From NCBI RefSeq assembly GCF_965363235.1, contig NC_134847.1, forward strand, positions 47,991,305 through 48,055,304: DNA of 64,000 bases, written 5' to 3'. This document shows positions 34,601-47,756 of this stretch, piece after piece. Source of the stretch: Mytilus galloprovincialis. Lineage: Eukaryota; Mollusca; Bivalvia; Mytilida; Mytilidae. Made by a program: the position numbers and the translations under genes. The first letter of the stretch is position 1. Each line of letters starts with the position of its first letter. Under the pieces are notes generated by a model. It was not told the origin of the DNA. It saw nothing but the letters and a program-made list of their open reading frames with translations, and did no database searches.

Positions 34601-35057
34601 TATTCTTAATTACAGACAAAACTATTATATATATTTCGTATTTATTGAACTAGTTATCCTTAAGACGTTTTACTTAGCATTGTGAGTAATATATATATAT
34701 ATATATCTCATTGTAAAAAAGGAATATATGTCATGAAAAGTAAACAGTTCATCTTTTCAAAACACCTGCTACGATACAGTTTTTTTGTGCAGCGGCGAGG
34801 TAAAGCAAACCATAATAAAAAAAAAAAATGCTAGTTCTATTAAAAGAGAATAACTAAATTAACGAGGGATTTTGTTTTACTAGGCAAAAACTGAATATAA
34901 CATAAATCGTGTAGTTTTACATTTATACATTATACGATGTACTATGTATAGAACATTTTTGTGAAGAATACAATTATTTAACAGAAAATTATAAGTTACA
35001 AAAATCAACATGTAATGGTTTATTTTGACTGGAATATTTGAAGAACTTTGTTATCAA
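31605..35057. other. Intergenic, repeats only
   Basis: It contains an R4 copy in reverse (32097-32325, gtgagagggttagcgctat to cctccaagttcagtattt), an R8 plus R4 composite (33650-33905) and a TA run at about 34689-34707. Open frames of 60-118 codons here (for example 33607-33951 and 34118-34474) have no domain support. Confidence 0.5.
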
Positions 35058-37133
35058 TCATCGATAAACATCAAAGATGAATACTGATTTCCCCCATTCA
35101 TTTACTATATACAATTTAGTATAGTTTTGGTTGAAGCAAATGGAAACTGGCTGTTTTATTCCATGATGTGAATGTAAGGGTATATCTATGACCTTTCCCT
35201 CCTGTGTAAGTCTGTGTATGTTGTTTGAACCTTGTCCACTGACGTAGAGGTGTCCATTATCATCAGAGCATATGTCAGTTGGTGTATCGATGGTGGCAAT
35301 ACTTATATTCTGCTGTCTTCTCATGAAAATCTGGGTGGTCATTTTACTTTCTGTGATATAGTTGTGACCGACATGACAGGAAAAACACGTCCTCCCATCA
35401 ACTGTATGGCACTTTATAATATGAGGACCAATAGACCAGTGTTTACATCCATATAAGTTTGGAAAGCTTCTGAAATTATTTATTTATCAACTATGAAAAC
35501 TTAGAAATAAACATAAGAGCCGTTGTTCCAGAGATGTTTTAGAACTAAAATGTTGAATCAAATAACTGTTTGACATCAACTGGTCTTGGAGCACAGTTAT
35601 CATTCTTTGATTATTAATGTCCTTTCGTTGTCCATGAGTATAATCCCTAGTGTGAACAGAGTGTTTTTTGCCTTTTTTTTTATATCTCTTTCAAATTTTC
35701 AAATTTATTTCTTCATGTTTCATGCTCCAAATAGCAAGTAGGGGGATGAAACTACACTGTGAAAAAAATCGGGTGATGAATTTTAGAGTAAAGTAATGAT
35801 TTTGTCCAGCTTCTTTTCAGGGGTTACAATTTAAGCGGATAGTTGGAAGTTTAGAAAGATCAATTGGTTGATGTTTGTTTGTATATACCAAATTAACTCT
35901 TGTAAATACAAGGAAATTATACAATAAAGTTTTAACATATGAATATGTATCGACACTCATTTATCAATATACATTAAACTTGTATATTATCTCTACGTTT
36001 TAGGGGTGAAATCTGTAATTAAGCTGTGCCGTGATGGCAGTATTTGTTTTTATCGCTGTACACAAAACATGGTGGAGATTTTTTTTCAAAAGTTATTAAA
36101 ATACAACAGTGAAAAACATTTAAATATGTTTCTTATGCATAATTTGAACAAAAACAATTTATTATTCGGTAAGGGTTTGCATTAATAAAACACAAAAATG
36201 TTTGTGTTTTAAGCTGTACTGCTTGCCTTTTCTCGTGTGTATCTTTTAATGTATATACCATTGTATACGGATGAATAGTTCATAATTAACTCGTTGAATA
36301 TTTTATAAATGTCCTTGAATAAGAACGATTTTCCGGTTTGATATGTGGATAATTATGTATATTTTTGTCAAATAATGACTACCGAATTCATTTATCATCT
36401 ATAAACGTATTCTTATATTGTTTAATCATTACTTCTATATATTACTGCTGATGTTTTTCATCCTATTCAACACATTCCGCATGTTCAGGTGATGTACACA
36501 TTAAGAACTGTATGTAAATTATGACAGTGAATGTGATTGATAGATAATATCAGACAAAACTTCGTGATGTATCTATAATTTTTTTTTTCGTCTGATTGTT
36601 TGAATTTATACAAAGTTACGGCAATGTGTACAGTATAATGACTTAGTGATATACAGAGGCAGAAAATCAGATATAGAATGTCATGAATAGCATTAACAGA
36701 CTTACATGGCATTGTTATACGCATAATATGCATACGATTTTCCTTCAAGATGGAAGCATAGAAAGCATGGAGAAGTCGAGAATGCTGTTGAACACATCAC
36801 GGTAGCGCCTAGATCGTTGATTGATGTTTTCAAAACTATAATCATTCTATCCGGGTCAATCTGTAATACAGATCTGGTGGAAGGTTGGGTTATGTAGCCA
36901 ACATTTTCACCTGTAATAGCCACATCATATGGCTCGCTGTCAACGTTTATCTTGTTGAGATAACTTCCAAGAGAAGCAACTAAAATCAGATTCTTTTTAT
37001 CAAAGTCACATAATAAAATGTTTCCCTTTGCTGTAGCTGCTATCCCAGTAATTCTGCCGAAGTCATGATTGAAAGAACAGTTGAACGAAAATCCATGTCT
37101 GACTTCTCCAGGTACCGCTAACACCTGAGCCAT
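35058..37133 (-). CDS. NHL/beta-propeller protein (TRIM-NHL-like), two exons
   Basis: Exon 1 is 37133-36706 and exon 2 is 35469-35058. The donor gtaag and acceptor ttcag fit in phase 2 and join to give 279 residues. Blades are visible as HDFGRITGIAATAKGNILLC, SEPYDVAITGENVGYI, IATIDTPTDICSDDNGHLYV and INKPV/IKQPV-NYTKLYIVNEWGKS-type repeats, the pattern of NHL propellers that bind RNA or protein in TRIM proteins. No RING, B-box or coiled coil is seen upstream, so this is either a short propeller-only paralog or the 3' end of a longer gene. The upstream border is uncertain because an atatag precedes the ATG directly. The frame is intact, in contrast to the relics at 14-16 and 55 kb. Confidence 0.72.
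35600..35870 (+). repeat. Local repeat R7, copy in the intron of the 35 kb NHL gene
   Basis: Partner of 37310-37520. Shared landmarks are ttgtccatgagtataatccc, ttctttcatg-type text and agcaagtaggggg. The two copies bracket exon 1 of the gene. Confidence 0.65.
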
Positions 37134-37309
37134 CTATATGATAGTCTGTAAAAATATTTTACAAATAACAAATGTATTATTAAGTAACTTAAAAAAAAAA
37201 AAAAAATGATAATGATAATTCAAGAAAAAAAAAAAAACAATAATCGGAACAATTTTCAAATTAAACTTCCAATTGCAAAAGAAATATTCTATCTGGTTCG
37301 GGTATACAG

Positions 37310-37520
37310 TTATTGTCCTTTGATTTTCGTTGTCCATGAATATTGTCCCTAGTGTGGACAGTATGTTACTTACCTCTCTCAAATTCTTTTCTTCATGATT
37401 AATGCCTCAGATAGCAAGTAGGGGGGTGGGTGAAATTTGGGTCATGAATTTTAAAGTAAGTTATTTGGTCCAGGTGAAAAAGGTTACAAAAATTAGCAGT
37501 TCGGAAGCTGTCAAAAGATT
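37310..37520 (+). repeat. Local repeat R7, copy upstream of the 35 kb NHL gene
   Basis: ttgtccatgaatattgtccc and agcaagtaggggggtggg align with 35600-35870. Two A-rich tracts lie just before it at 37190-37236. Confidence 0.65.
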
Positions 37521-39539
37521 TCAACACCCTTTAACATAAAATTGTCCATATTTTGAGTTAGAGTCGATGAAGAGTTCTATAATTTTGATATAATTTGTCC
37601 CAAAATTAGTACAACATACTGTAGAAATATTATTTAGAAAGCGCAAGTGGGATGTTTTTATTTTCAGTTATTGTCTAAATGAAATGCATTACGAAATAAC
37701 TGTGTTCTCTGACAATCCCACTTGAATATTGAAACTACTAGCAAAATGATAAAAAGAGTTGTGTGTCAAATAAACTCATTTATATTCATTCGTTGTCTTA
37801 CGGTAAAATGGCGACTGTTAATCGCAAAACTTTGATTGCAGCTATTAGTTCTTAGTCTTGTTGAAACATTACACAAACATTATGTTCTTGAGTCTAGGAA
37901 ACTGTAAAGATGCAATTTATTGGACCTACTTTTATTTGTCTTTTTAATGATATTCTATCAGAACATTCAATAAGGAACTTATTTAATATATATAACACAT
38001 AATCTACTTGAACAGTTTTTAACCACAACTAATCTTTTAAGCGGTGATTATCTTAATAACGTGTTATACTGTTGTGATCTAAATAGCGTATTATACTGTT
38101 GTCATCATTTATCGAACGGGCATCAGAATATTTTAAAGAAAAATACCACAATACCATACCCCCCTGTAAGTTAAGTGGACGTTCCCTTATGTGTACTAAA
38201 CTTTTTATACCTGTTGGCAGTCAATTGTAGTAAAAACTTTGCATGATTTGATTTCATAAATATAGTTGATGTCTTTAATACAAGTTTTGTTAAAGTTTAA
38301 TGTTAATATTACAAAACATGAATGAGATAATAATAAATACATTACCTTTCTCTTGTTCTTTTGTTAGAAACAAACAATACCACTGTTTATAACTGCCTAA
38401 CAATGAGAAGATGTGGTATGATTGCCAATGATCAACCAGAAACCACCATAGGACGTAGAAGTGTGCAATTATAGGCCAACGACAGATCGAGCTGTCAACT
38501 TCCGTATTACATTAAAGTCCAAGTTTTTATGGAACCCTATCAGCGGCATGAAATCTTAATCTTACTTTGTTCATACGATGCAATCATAAAGTTTTTTTTT
38601 ATAGATTTATTGTTCTTGATGATCCGGCTGTAGTACATTTTACATACATGTAGCCTTTTTATATTGTTTGGTTAAAAAAAGAAACATCTATCAATTGAAT
38701 TATAGTGATCATGCTTCATTAGAAGTGAGTCAACAAAACCTCAATAATGCGTCGTGTGCAACGTACAAAATTGACACCATATATATCATAATGTTTTTGT
38801 AACTTTAATATATCTTTTTCAAAATATACTTTATTAATGATGATATTTTGTTTGTAATGTATTATTGATAATACATTCTGTACTGCTAACGAATTGTATT
38901 ATGGCACTCAATGTATATCACTTAATTATTTTGGAGTGCCTCAGTTAACGTAATTTTGCCGAAAAGATTAATATATATGTAGAACTTTAACTACACCTAA
39001 TCGACATGTTACACATCGTCAGAGGTATATTTATATTCACTATTTGAATTGTTGTATTGATTTTTTCTAAACATGTTTATCGTTTTTTGTTACTGTTTCA
39101 TCGACGATCACTTCACATTACGTGTCACTCTCCCATACAATAAGAATCGAAGGAAGTGACTCTTGTAAACATGTACAATGTTCAAATTTCTTTGTTAGTT
39201 GCTTATTTGATAACTATTCATCCCTTCCTTGTTTTTTTGTTAAATCAAAGGAATATTAAAAATCATCGATAATTTGAACTTACATAAGGTGAATCATTGA
39301 TTTAACCGATTAAAACGTTGATCAACACTGTCATTTGCATTGTTGTTAACGCCTGATCTATGACTTGAAATAAGTTTTTTTTCTCATTTCTCTGACATAT
39401 ACCATGTATACCACAACGAAACGGTTACACCATGTGAAGATTTATAAGAATATCATATACATTAAGATTTAATAATAATGTTTTCGTTTATTTTATGGAT
39501 AAATTTCTTTAACAATATAGTAACTCACTATCACAAAAT
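37521..39539. other. Intergenic
   Basis: It holds an R3 fragment at 38405-38515 (gatgtggtatgattgccaat). Nothing else recognised. Confidence 0.45.
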
Positions 39540-40084
39540 GGAAACAAACTTGGGGTATGCAATTCCACCAAGAACAAATGAAAATATCTCACTGTAACAA
39601 GATCACAGCCACCATTCGATCAAGATTATGTATTAAAAGACCATGTTTTAGCAACCGTCAACACTACAAAATTACTTGGTTACACCTTATCAAACAACAT
39701 GTCATGCATGGGATACACATATTACCAACATTAGTTCAAAAACAAATTAGATATTTGACTTTCTTAAAAGAAACTTAAAACAAAATCAGAAAGAAACAAA
39801 ACGTTTGGCTTACACATCGATGGTACGATCAATTTAAGTTCTTTAATACTGTTCTTCAATTTTGTCACCTCCCAACCCCCGAAAAGGTACCAAAATTGAA
39901 AAGTAAAAAGAAGGGCAGCACGCTACGTCACCAACAGGTACCATAACACTAGTAGTGTCACCTCCATGATTGACCATCTTAAATGAAAGTCACTCGAAAC
40001 TCGTAGAAACATCAATCGAGTAACAATAATGTACAAAATCTCACACAAACGTATTGCAGTAGATCCAAACCATAAGAAAACCAT
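39540..40084 (+). pseudogene. LINE reverse-transcriptase C-terminal remnant
   Basis: Across several frame changes and stops the + strand reads FDFLKRNLKQNQKETK, LAYTSMVRS, then a RRAARYVTN-type stretch with NTSSVTSMIDHL, SLETRRNINRVTIMYKI and SHKRIAV. I recognise this order as the region after the RT palm in Jockey/CR1-like non-LTR elements of molluscs. No catalytic part is present. It is cut at 40085 by an R1 fragment. Confidence 0.7.
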
Positions 40085-40094
40085 AACAGAAAAC

Positions 40095-40255
40095 CCTTGC
40101 AGTTTTCGGCACAACCTTTTTGATCTTTTGGTCCTCGATGCTGTTCAACTTTGTACTCGTTTCGGCTTTCAAACTTTTGTATCTGGGCGTCACACGTAGG
40201 TCTTGTGTGGACAAAATACACTTCTGGCGTATTAAAATTTTGAACTTGTTGCCTT
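40095..40255 (-). repeat. Dispersed repeat R1, 5' part, reverse
   Basis: Reverse copy with tcctcgatgctgttcaactt and ttctggcgtattaaaatttt. It adjoins the LINE remnant. Confidence 0.7.
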
Positions 40256-40384
40256 TTGTTGGCTGTTGTTCGTGTGATTCTTTGTCAATTGTGTTCTCCA
40301 ATTTATTTATATTGTAGTCCTGTGTTGTCATTTTGATGTTATATTTCACATGGCCATAAAAGTGCGAGGTTTGGCATGCCACAA

Positions 40385-40790
40385 AACCAGGTTCAACCCA
40401 CCATTTTTTCCTTTAAAAATGCCCTGTACCAAGTCAGGAATATGGCCATTGTTATACTATAGTTCGTTTCTGTGTGTATTACATTATAACGTTGTGTCGT
40501 TTGTTTTCTCTTATTTTTGAGTGTAAATTCACATTGCGATAAGACGTGCCACGGTACTTGTCTATCCCAAATTCATGTATTTGGATTTGATGTTATATAT
40601 ATATGTTATATTTGTTATTCTCGTGGGATTTTGTCTATGTGTGTTGCATTTTAGTGTTATGTCGTTGTTCTCCTCTTATATTTAATGCGTTTCCCTCGGT
40701 TTTAGTTTGTTACCCCGATTTTGTTTTTTGTCCATGGATTTATGAGTTTTGAACAGCGGTATACTACTGTTGCCTTTATTTACTACAGCA
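40385..40790 (-). repeat. Dispersed repeat R9 with an R4-like edge
   Basis: It contains ctgtaccaagtcaggaatat, ggttttagtttgttaccccg and gcggtatactactgttgcct. A second copy is at 45290-45650, and a short tail is near 41590-41680. Confidence 0.65.
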
Positions 40791-42236
40791 AGTCAAAAAC
40801 ACCAGATTCACCAATTCACTTTAATACCAAACATTCAGCTCTAGAACATATAACTTAGCTCTAAAACAGTTATTATTATTTCAAGTACAGCTTTTTTTTT
40901 ACCATTCACAGAATTCACTTCCACAAACAGATATCTAAACTGTAAATATGTAAATTTTGGCACTCATAAATTGACATATTTTAATAAGGGTCTGTTTGCG
41001 ATGCGCCGACGTATAGTCATCAAGGTGCTGACGAATCTCCGTACGATGAAGATGTAGATGTAGAAAGTATTTTAAAAGATTAGACATATGACAGGATATG
41101 CATACTCTTCCAGACACCTTGCATCATCCACGGTTTTTATGTTGAGTTTGTGATGCTCAGTCTTAAGTTTTTTATGTTGTGGTTGCGTAAATTTATTTTA
41201 CTTTCTGTACGTAGTTTCCGGTTTTTGCCACGGCAGAGTCCGATATATTTCGACTGATGAATTTGAACATTCATTATATATCATTTGCTTTTTTTTGGCA
41301 AACCTGTAACAAATTTGTAACAAAACCCATTATTCATTATCTTTTACAAAAAATAAATCTGTATCACTCAGAATACTGCTTATCATGCCGCATGTACTAT
41401 GGCAGATAATATTACATGAGTTATAAGTGTGTTATCAAGAATGATTTCATACAATTGGTTTGAATCATGTGTATATTTCAAAGTCTATATGCAATATTCG
41501 AGTTGAAATCACAGAAAAAGGATGCAAGAAGACGTTTACCCTATTGACGAACACGACAACACTCTTTCTGGAATTTATGTGATTTCCTAAGATTTTGTGT
41601 ATTATCTTGGTTTGTCTTTTTTCATGGATTTACGGGATTGGAACATCGATAACGCACTGTCGCCTAAATTAACTGGTTTTTGTTTTCTATGTTTGAAATT
41701 AAAATATCTACATTACTAAATCAATGTCGTGTATTAACCCTATTTTACAAAGATTATTGACGACAAATCAAAAATCTTTTAATTTGATATCGAACCAAAT
41801 ATTGTGAACACTACATACGGACAGTATTTGATGAAACAGAATACAAACATAGATATAGGAAGATAATGAGAAAACTCTCTGTATACATTACATGCATATG
41901 ATTCTAACGAGCTTAATTAAATAATATAATGCTATTGAAACTAAGTTGGTCGTTTCTAAACATTGACTTTCGACATTTAATACAATTAATAGTTTCTCAA
42001 TTCAAATCAAATGTAACGATTCCTAAGTAAGCGCGAATTAAGAATCAACTATTTATTAATTTTCTTTAACTAAAACAAAACCCCTTATATCTAGATTTTC
42101 TCTTAGTTAGTAGGAGTTAAAATTTCTGTACACATTTCTCATTAACTAGAACTAATTCATGCAAAATATCTTTTTTATTGAACAACAATTGAATACAACA
42201 AATAAAAATGTCTAGTAAAATATGGAGTATTTGCTT
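40791..42236. other. Intergenic downstream of the 42 kb NHL gene
   Basis: No gene seen. It has a short R9 tail near 41590-41680 (ggtttgtc to acgcactgtcgcct). Confidence 0.45.
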
Positions 42237-44730
42237 TCAATCATCAATAAACATCAAAGACCACAAAACTGATTTCCCCCATTCATTTACTACATATAAT
42301 TTAGTATAGTTTTGATTGAAGCACATGGCGACTGGTTTGTTGATTCCATGCTTGGAGTCCAATGGTATGTCTATTACTTTCCAATCATGTGCATTTTTGT
42401 CGTGAACTCTTAAGTCTAATACTACTTTCCCGTCCCATTTCAATCTGTGTAGTATATTCGATCCCTGCCCACTGATGTAGATGTGTTTATAATCGTCACT
42501 ACATATATCAGAAGGTGTATCTATGGTGGCAATAGTAATATTTCCATGAAACTCGTACTGCTGACTGTACGTTATATAGTTTTGACCGCCTTTGCATGTG
42601 AAGAATGATTTTTCATCAAGTGCATGGAATTTTAAAACACGGGATTGAACAGGAAAAGGGTATATATATTGACCTGGCTGACCTCCCTGGTCTATGACGT
42701 CTGTGAGTTTTCTGAAATTACTTTCAAAAAAAATATATTATAAATATACATATATACATAAGACCTTGAAGTCGGTAAAAAAGATAATTTGAAAGTTGAA
42801 CTACGGTAAAGATTTTTTTCTTTTTTTACATGATGCCCATTAATTGAGATATGAAAATGGTTTCACTCCAAATGGTTGATATTTCTGTTGGTTGAACCTA
42901 TACACATTGTTCTTTTTACAAATTTTATGACATTTTGTTTTCATCACAGCAATACAAGATATGTGGTTACTATATTTTGTTTTTCAATCACAACTCTATT
43001 TTAATCAAAAGGTAAAATATCATTTTTATGATTCAGATTATATCAAGTCAAATCAATATGAAATATTGTAACAAAAATACAGCACGAATACAGATACTTT
43101 AGGAACACCTGTTTTAATGTGAATACATTCGTTTTTTTTGTTTTTTTTTACATAAGTTCCATCCGATTTCTATCAAGCAAAAATAGAGTAAAAATATGTA
43201 GCGAAGGCTACACAAAATAATTCATTTGTTTTGTAATTTCGAAATGAGCTATACAAAAGCTTCAAACAGATCCTGATTGCATGACATATAACATATAAAA
43301 CGTAATAAAAAAAATCCTCAAAAAAGTCTTCTCATATCTGTCAGCTGGGATTTAAGATACTAATGGAAAATTGCAACAGGTCTTTAATGTAATATATCAT
43401 TTTCGAAACTATATTCTAAAAAACTGGTATATTCATCAATTTCAATAATGAATGATAAACTGATTAATTCAAAAATGTGACACAATGGAGATAAAATAAG
43501 AGATAACCACGACATCGACTCATTCAGCATCTTGAAAAAGTCTTGAATTTCACTTTCATACTTATTGATAAAAACCAACAATTCAATGAGAGTTTACATC
43601 TCTTTATATATAAGTGTATTTTTGATTTATAATACTATTACAAGAAGTAGTTATCAACGGTACCAGGCTTATAATCTGATACGCCAAACGCGCGTACGTC
43701 TTCGTAAGATGCATCAATAACGCTCGGATCAAAATAGGTAGAAAGCCAAAGAAGTATAGAGTTGAAAAGCATTGAAGACCAAAAATTCCCCCAAAATGTG
43801 CCAAATACGGCTAAGGCAATCTATGCCTGGAATTAGGAAATCCTTAGTATTTCTAATAATTCATACATTTGCAAGTAGTCAATTAAAACAAAAATACAAT
43901 ATAATTGATATTCATTTCAACACCGAAGTGCTGACTACTAGTAGGTGTGATTCATAGTTTTAATTCTAATTCGACATTTATATAGATAGACGAATACAAA
44001 CTAGAAGCTATGACACATGCATGTGATTATTCAAACTCTCCAACGTTAACTTCCTTGTCTAAGCAGGTAACGTCTTTTTGTGCCTTTGTATGGCGCATTC
44101 AAACTGTTAGGTTTGTGTTTGTTCACACTGTACAGACTTTCGTAAAAGAAAGGAACGTTTTTTTTATACAAGTTTATATTTAGCTGATAAATGTTTAGGG
44201 AATGACGTGTACATCTACAGGATTGATGTAAGGGCATATCTCATACGTTTTCTAAGTAAATACTTACATTTCCTCGTCACATCTTTTAAAGAAGGGCATT
44301 GCGTAAAATGAACCGTGTCTTTTTATGCCAAGAAAACATGCAAAATTTGAAATTACATCTTCTCCTGTATTAGGGATGGCTGATACGCACAACACACTCG
44401 TATTGAGATCGTCACATTTTGCCTTAAAGAGTATCACCATTCTGTCTGGATGTATTTGTAAAAGAGATCTGGTATTGGGGAAAGTAATGAATCCGATATT
44501 TTGACTTGTAATAGTCAAATCATATGGTTCGCTGTCTACACAAAGATGCTTTAACATAATTCCTGATGGATCAACTAAAATAAGATTCTTGTTATCATAG
44601 TCACACAACATTATATTCCCATTTCTGGTAGCTGCTATTCCAGTAATGTGTCCAAAGTCATGGTTGAATGACGTATAATAAGAAAACCCATGTCTAACGT
44701 CACCAGGTTCTGCTAAAACTTGTGCCATCT
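42237..44730 (-). CDS. NHL/beta-propeller protein (TRIM-NHL-like), two exons
   Basis: Exon 1 is 44730-44268 (ATG at 44728, two bases after a tttag acceptor) and exon 2 is 42711-42237. The donor and acceptor fit in phase 2, as in the 35 kb paralog, for 311 residues. Blades are HDFGHITGIAATRNGNIML (about 23-53), SEPYDLTITSQNIGFI (about 62-95), IATIDTPSDICSDDYKHIYI (about 214-243) and KHGINKPVAMCFNQNYTKLY (about 280-305). Compared with the 35 kb gene, exon 2 has about 15 extra residues (DLRVHDKNAHDW) between blades. It ends WSLMFIDD rather than FDV because of a two-base gain near the stop. A tttag acceptor before the ATG implies at least one upstream exon that I did not find. An R1 repeat (43649-43958) sits in the intron. 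Confidence 0.75.
43649..43958 (+). repeat. Dispersed repeat R1 in the intron of the 42 kb NHL gene
   Basis: It opens gttatcaacggtaccagg and has gccaaacgcgcgtacgtctt and caacaccgaagtgctgacta. It is truncated before the shared 3' block. Confidence 0.75.
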
Positions 44731-44814
44731 CTAAATAACATAATGATATCAGCAATAAATTGTTAAAGTCATATGACATGAGTTGCATGTAATTATAATT
44801 CATGTGTTTTGGCA

Positions 44815-45650
44815 GGGGATCTTGTTGCTTATTTTTTTAGTTTTGTATGTTGTGCTTTGTATACTATTTTTTGTCTGCTGGTCCTTTTTGTTTGTGTCAT
44901 GGCGTTGAAAGTTTATTTTCGACTTATAGAATTAAATGTCTCTTTTGTATCTTTTGCCTCTTTATATCAAAATCATTGAACCAATGCATGTATTTATACT
45001 AAACGAAATCCTTTATGCACGTTGAATTATATTTATTACGATGATGTAACGTATTTTTGATAAATGACATTTCCGCCAATTGTTGATCGCGAGGAAAAAA
45101 ATATTCGGTTTTTTTGTCTCAGTTGACTAGATCGTTGAAATAATATATACATGTAATAATCACAGAGCACGTGGATCAAATAAGTTATACTGCTTTGTTT
45201 TTTCTCTATGTATATTTGCGTTTATATTCTGTAGTTAACATGTCGAAATGAACTACTAGTATTATATTATTAATTTATACATTTCCCTCTCCTGAGTGAT
45301 CTTCCATTGATGTGTACTGTATTTCTGTCATGTAATGTTATCATTTTAGCGGTAAATTAAACATTGCCATAAAATACGAGGTTTAGCCAGTCACAAAACC
45401 AGGTTCAACTACCATTTTTCTTTACATGACCTGTTTCAAGTCAAGAATATGGCAGTTGATTTCTAAAAGTTCATTTCTATGTATGTTGCATTGTCTTTTT
45501 GTTGCTTGCATCACTGCAGTTTTGATGTTGTTTCGTTGTTTTACTCTTATAGTGGATGTGTTTCCCTCTGTTTCAGTTTGCAATCCGGTTTTGTTTTTTT
45601 CTAAATTGATGTATGACTTATGAACAGCGGTATACTACAATTGTCTTTTT
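44815..45650 (-). repeat. R8 fragment and R9 copy
   Basis: 44815-44960 reads as R8 in reverse (gtgtcatggcgttgaaag, ttattttcgacttatag). 45290-45650 reads as R9 (catgtaatgttatcatttta, then gtttccctctgtttcagttt and gcggtatactacaattgtct). No gene in between. Confidence 0.55.
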
Positions 45651-46610
45651 TCATGCGTTTCAATTTGTTGATTTAAGTTTTCTTGAAAAATTGTTTAAAA
45701 ATGTTTAAATGAATTCAATTAATAAAAAGTATAAATCATTATGACTGTAATAGCAAAACATAAACGAGTTACGACATCAAATCAAATATTTTATGTTAGG
45801 CAAATTAAAACCATTTGTTTTACTTCTTGTTCCTCTACGTCTTATTTAGATAATAATATATTTTCACGTGGAATTTGAACAAGAATTAACTTGCTTCAAA
45901 TAAAAAAAAAAAAAAAAACAACGCAGACTTCGATGGTTTGTTTTTGTTTTTATACTATTGAGACATTTTTGACCGTGACCAAGACTTATCTAAGAATGTT
46001 TCTTTTCTGTAAGGCTCAGTAACTATGCTCAGATGTAAAAAGTTTGAAAGCCATAACAACTAAAAAGTTGAAGATCGCCGAGGACCAAAAGTTCCAAAAA
46101 GCTGTGAGTGTGAGGCCAGGGTAATCCTCCTGGGACAAAAACATCATTATAATCAAGAATAATATATAGTTTTACAAACAGTAATTTTTATAAAATGACT
46201 ATATAATAGATATACATGTAAGAAAGTATTTACACAAAATAGAAGTAAGTTGAGTAACAAAATTCAGATCGATTTAAAAAAACCTATATTAGACAAATTA
46301 TCCGTTAGGTACTTCAGATATAACAACTAAATGAGTTTGATTGGTCTCTTCAACTTTAAATTTCGTGCTCCTGAAGCATTTTTCAAAATGAACCTTCAAA
46401 ACGGGCATCCAAATATCAATATTTTAAAGACATATATGTATAATCAATAAACTAAAATGGGACCTGAGAAGAATAGCCAAATTCATCTCAGGTCACGCAA
46501 CCATGAGGGATATTTAACATTAGTTTTGAAATAGTTTATGTTGGTTGAATTTTTGTCGATAATCATACAATTAACCTCTAGATTTTTACGAGTAACGATA
46601 CACTATACAT
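45651..46610. other. Intergenic with decayed R1-like text
   Basis: An A-rich tract is at 45901-45919. 46025-46200 resembles R1 from its middle (ttgaagatcgccgaggacca). 46440-46520 resembles R2 (gaagaatagccaaattcatc). No gene was found. Confidence 0.45.
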
Positions 46611-46778
46611 TTATTTAATATGTAATAATGCAATATATCAAAATGTATTCCCCGAGGTACGAAGATCAACTCATTGATCTATTGCCGGAAGCCAACGGCT
46701 AATGCAATAGAACAATGAGCTGATCTTCAGACCGAAAATAATATATTTTGATCTATTGCACTGTTACACATTCAATAA
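46611..46778. mobile_element. Foldback element 3
   Basis: The left arm (ttatttaatatgtaataatg, caatatatcaaaat) pairs with the right arm (attttgatctattgc, tgttacacattcaataa). Inner arms pair cgaagatcaactcattg with caatgagctgatcttc. About 168 bp. Confidence 0.75.
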
Positions 46779-47756
46779 GTGTATTATTACCTAATACATA
46801 CTGAGTCAGTTCTAACAAATCCTTAGAAATAAAACACATGAAAGTAACAACTTTGTTATGGAACATGTATTATGGAACATGAATACCTTTCAACTAATTA
46901 TATTTCAGAATAAGAGGTCATCACAGGTCAGTGAAATAGACTGCACACAGTCGAACGATATTTTTCAGTGCAAAAGACCATGGAACAAAAACAGAAAAAT
47001 AGCAAATAATTTTGAAATATTAATAAAACAGTAAAATACTCTGTATTATGTAATAATACAGTTTATTACAGTGAAAAACAATTCCAAAAACAATATTTGT
47101 CTTGAGGACTTTTGGTAATTACATTTCATATACAGTATTTATCATTGGTAACGATGTTTTCAATAAACTGTCTATGTTATACATGCTATTTTAGCTGATT
47201 TAACAGTATCAAATGTATATTGGCTATTAACTTGACATTTTTTAAATGGAAGTATGTTAGATAGGCCGCTTCTTACATGTTTACTAGTCTATGTGTAACT
47301 TACCAATTTTTCGTTTTGATGGTTGTGTAATTGTAAGTGTGTGAACTACTTCCTTTATCTACTTCTTCATTGACCTTATTGACATTATGAAAACACATCG
47401 GTGTTGATGGAAGCCTGTATTTCAAATCAGACAACTGAGTTGATACATTTTAAAAAGGATTAAAATAACTTTTTTGATTTGTAGTTCAGAAAATCAATTG
47501 AATATTTTGTAAGCTACTGGAATATAGTATTAGAAGCAAATACGGATAAGATTTTGTAGGTTGTCTTTTAATACGTTTTTTTTTAAAAAGCATGATACAT
47601 ACATGTTTCATACTGATATCCACTTGTGTGACAGTTTTCGACTATTTTAGTGATATCACCAGACAGTTTAAAACTGTTTACCAAGTATAAAGGCGAGTAT
47701 AATGCGACACGGGTTATGTTCTTCTCATATATGTTATGATGGTATAATACTAAACC
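46779..47756. other. Intergenic
   Basis: AT-rich; no gene or repeat recognised apart from a short direct repeat at 46858-46885 (ttatggaacatg twice). Confidence 0.45.
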
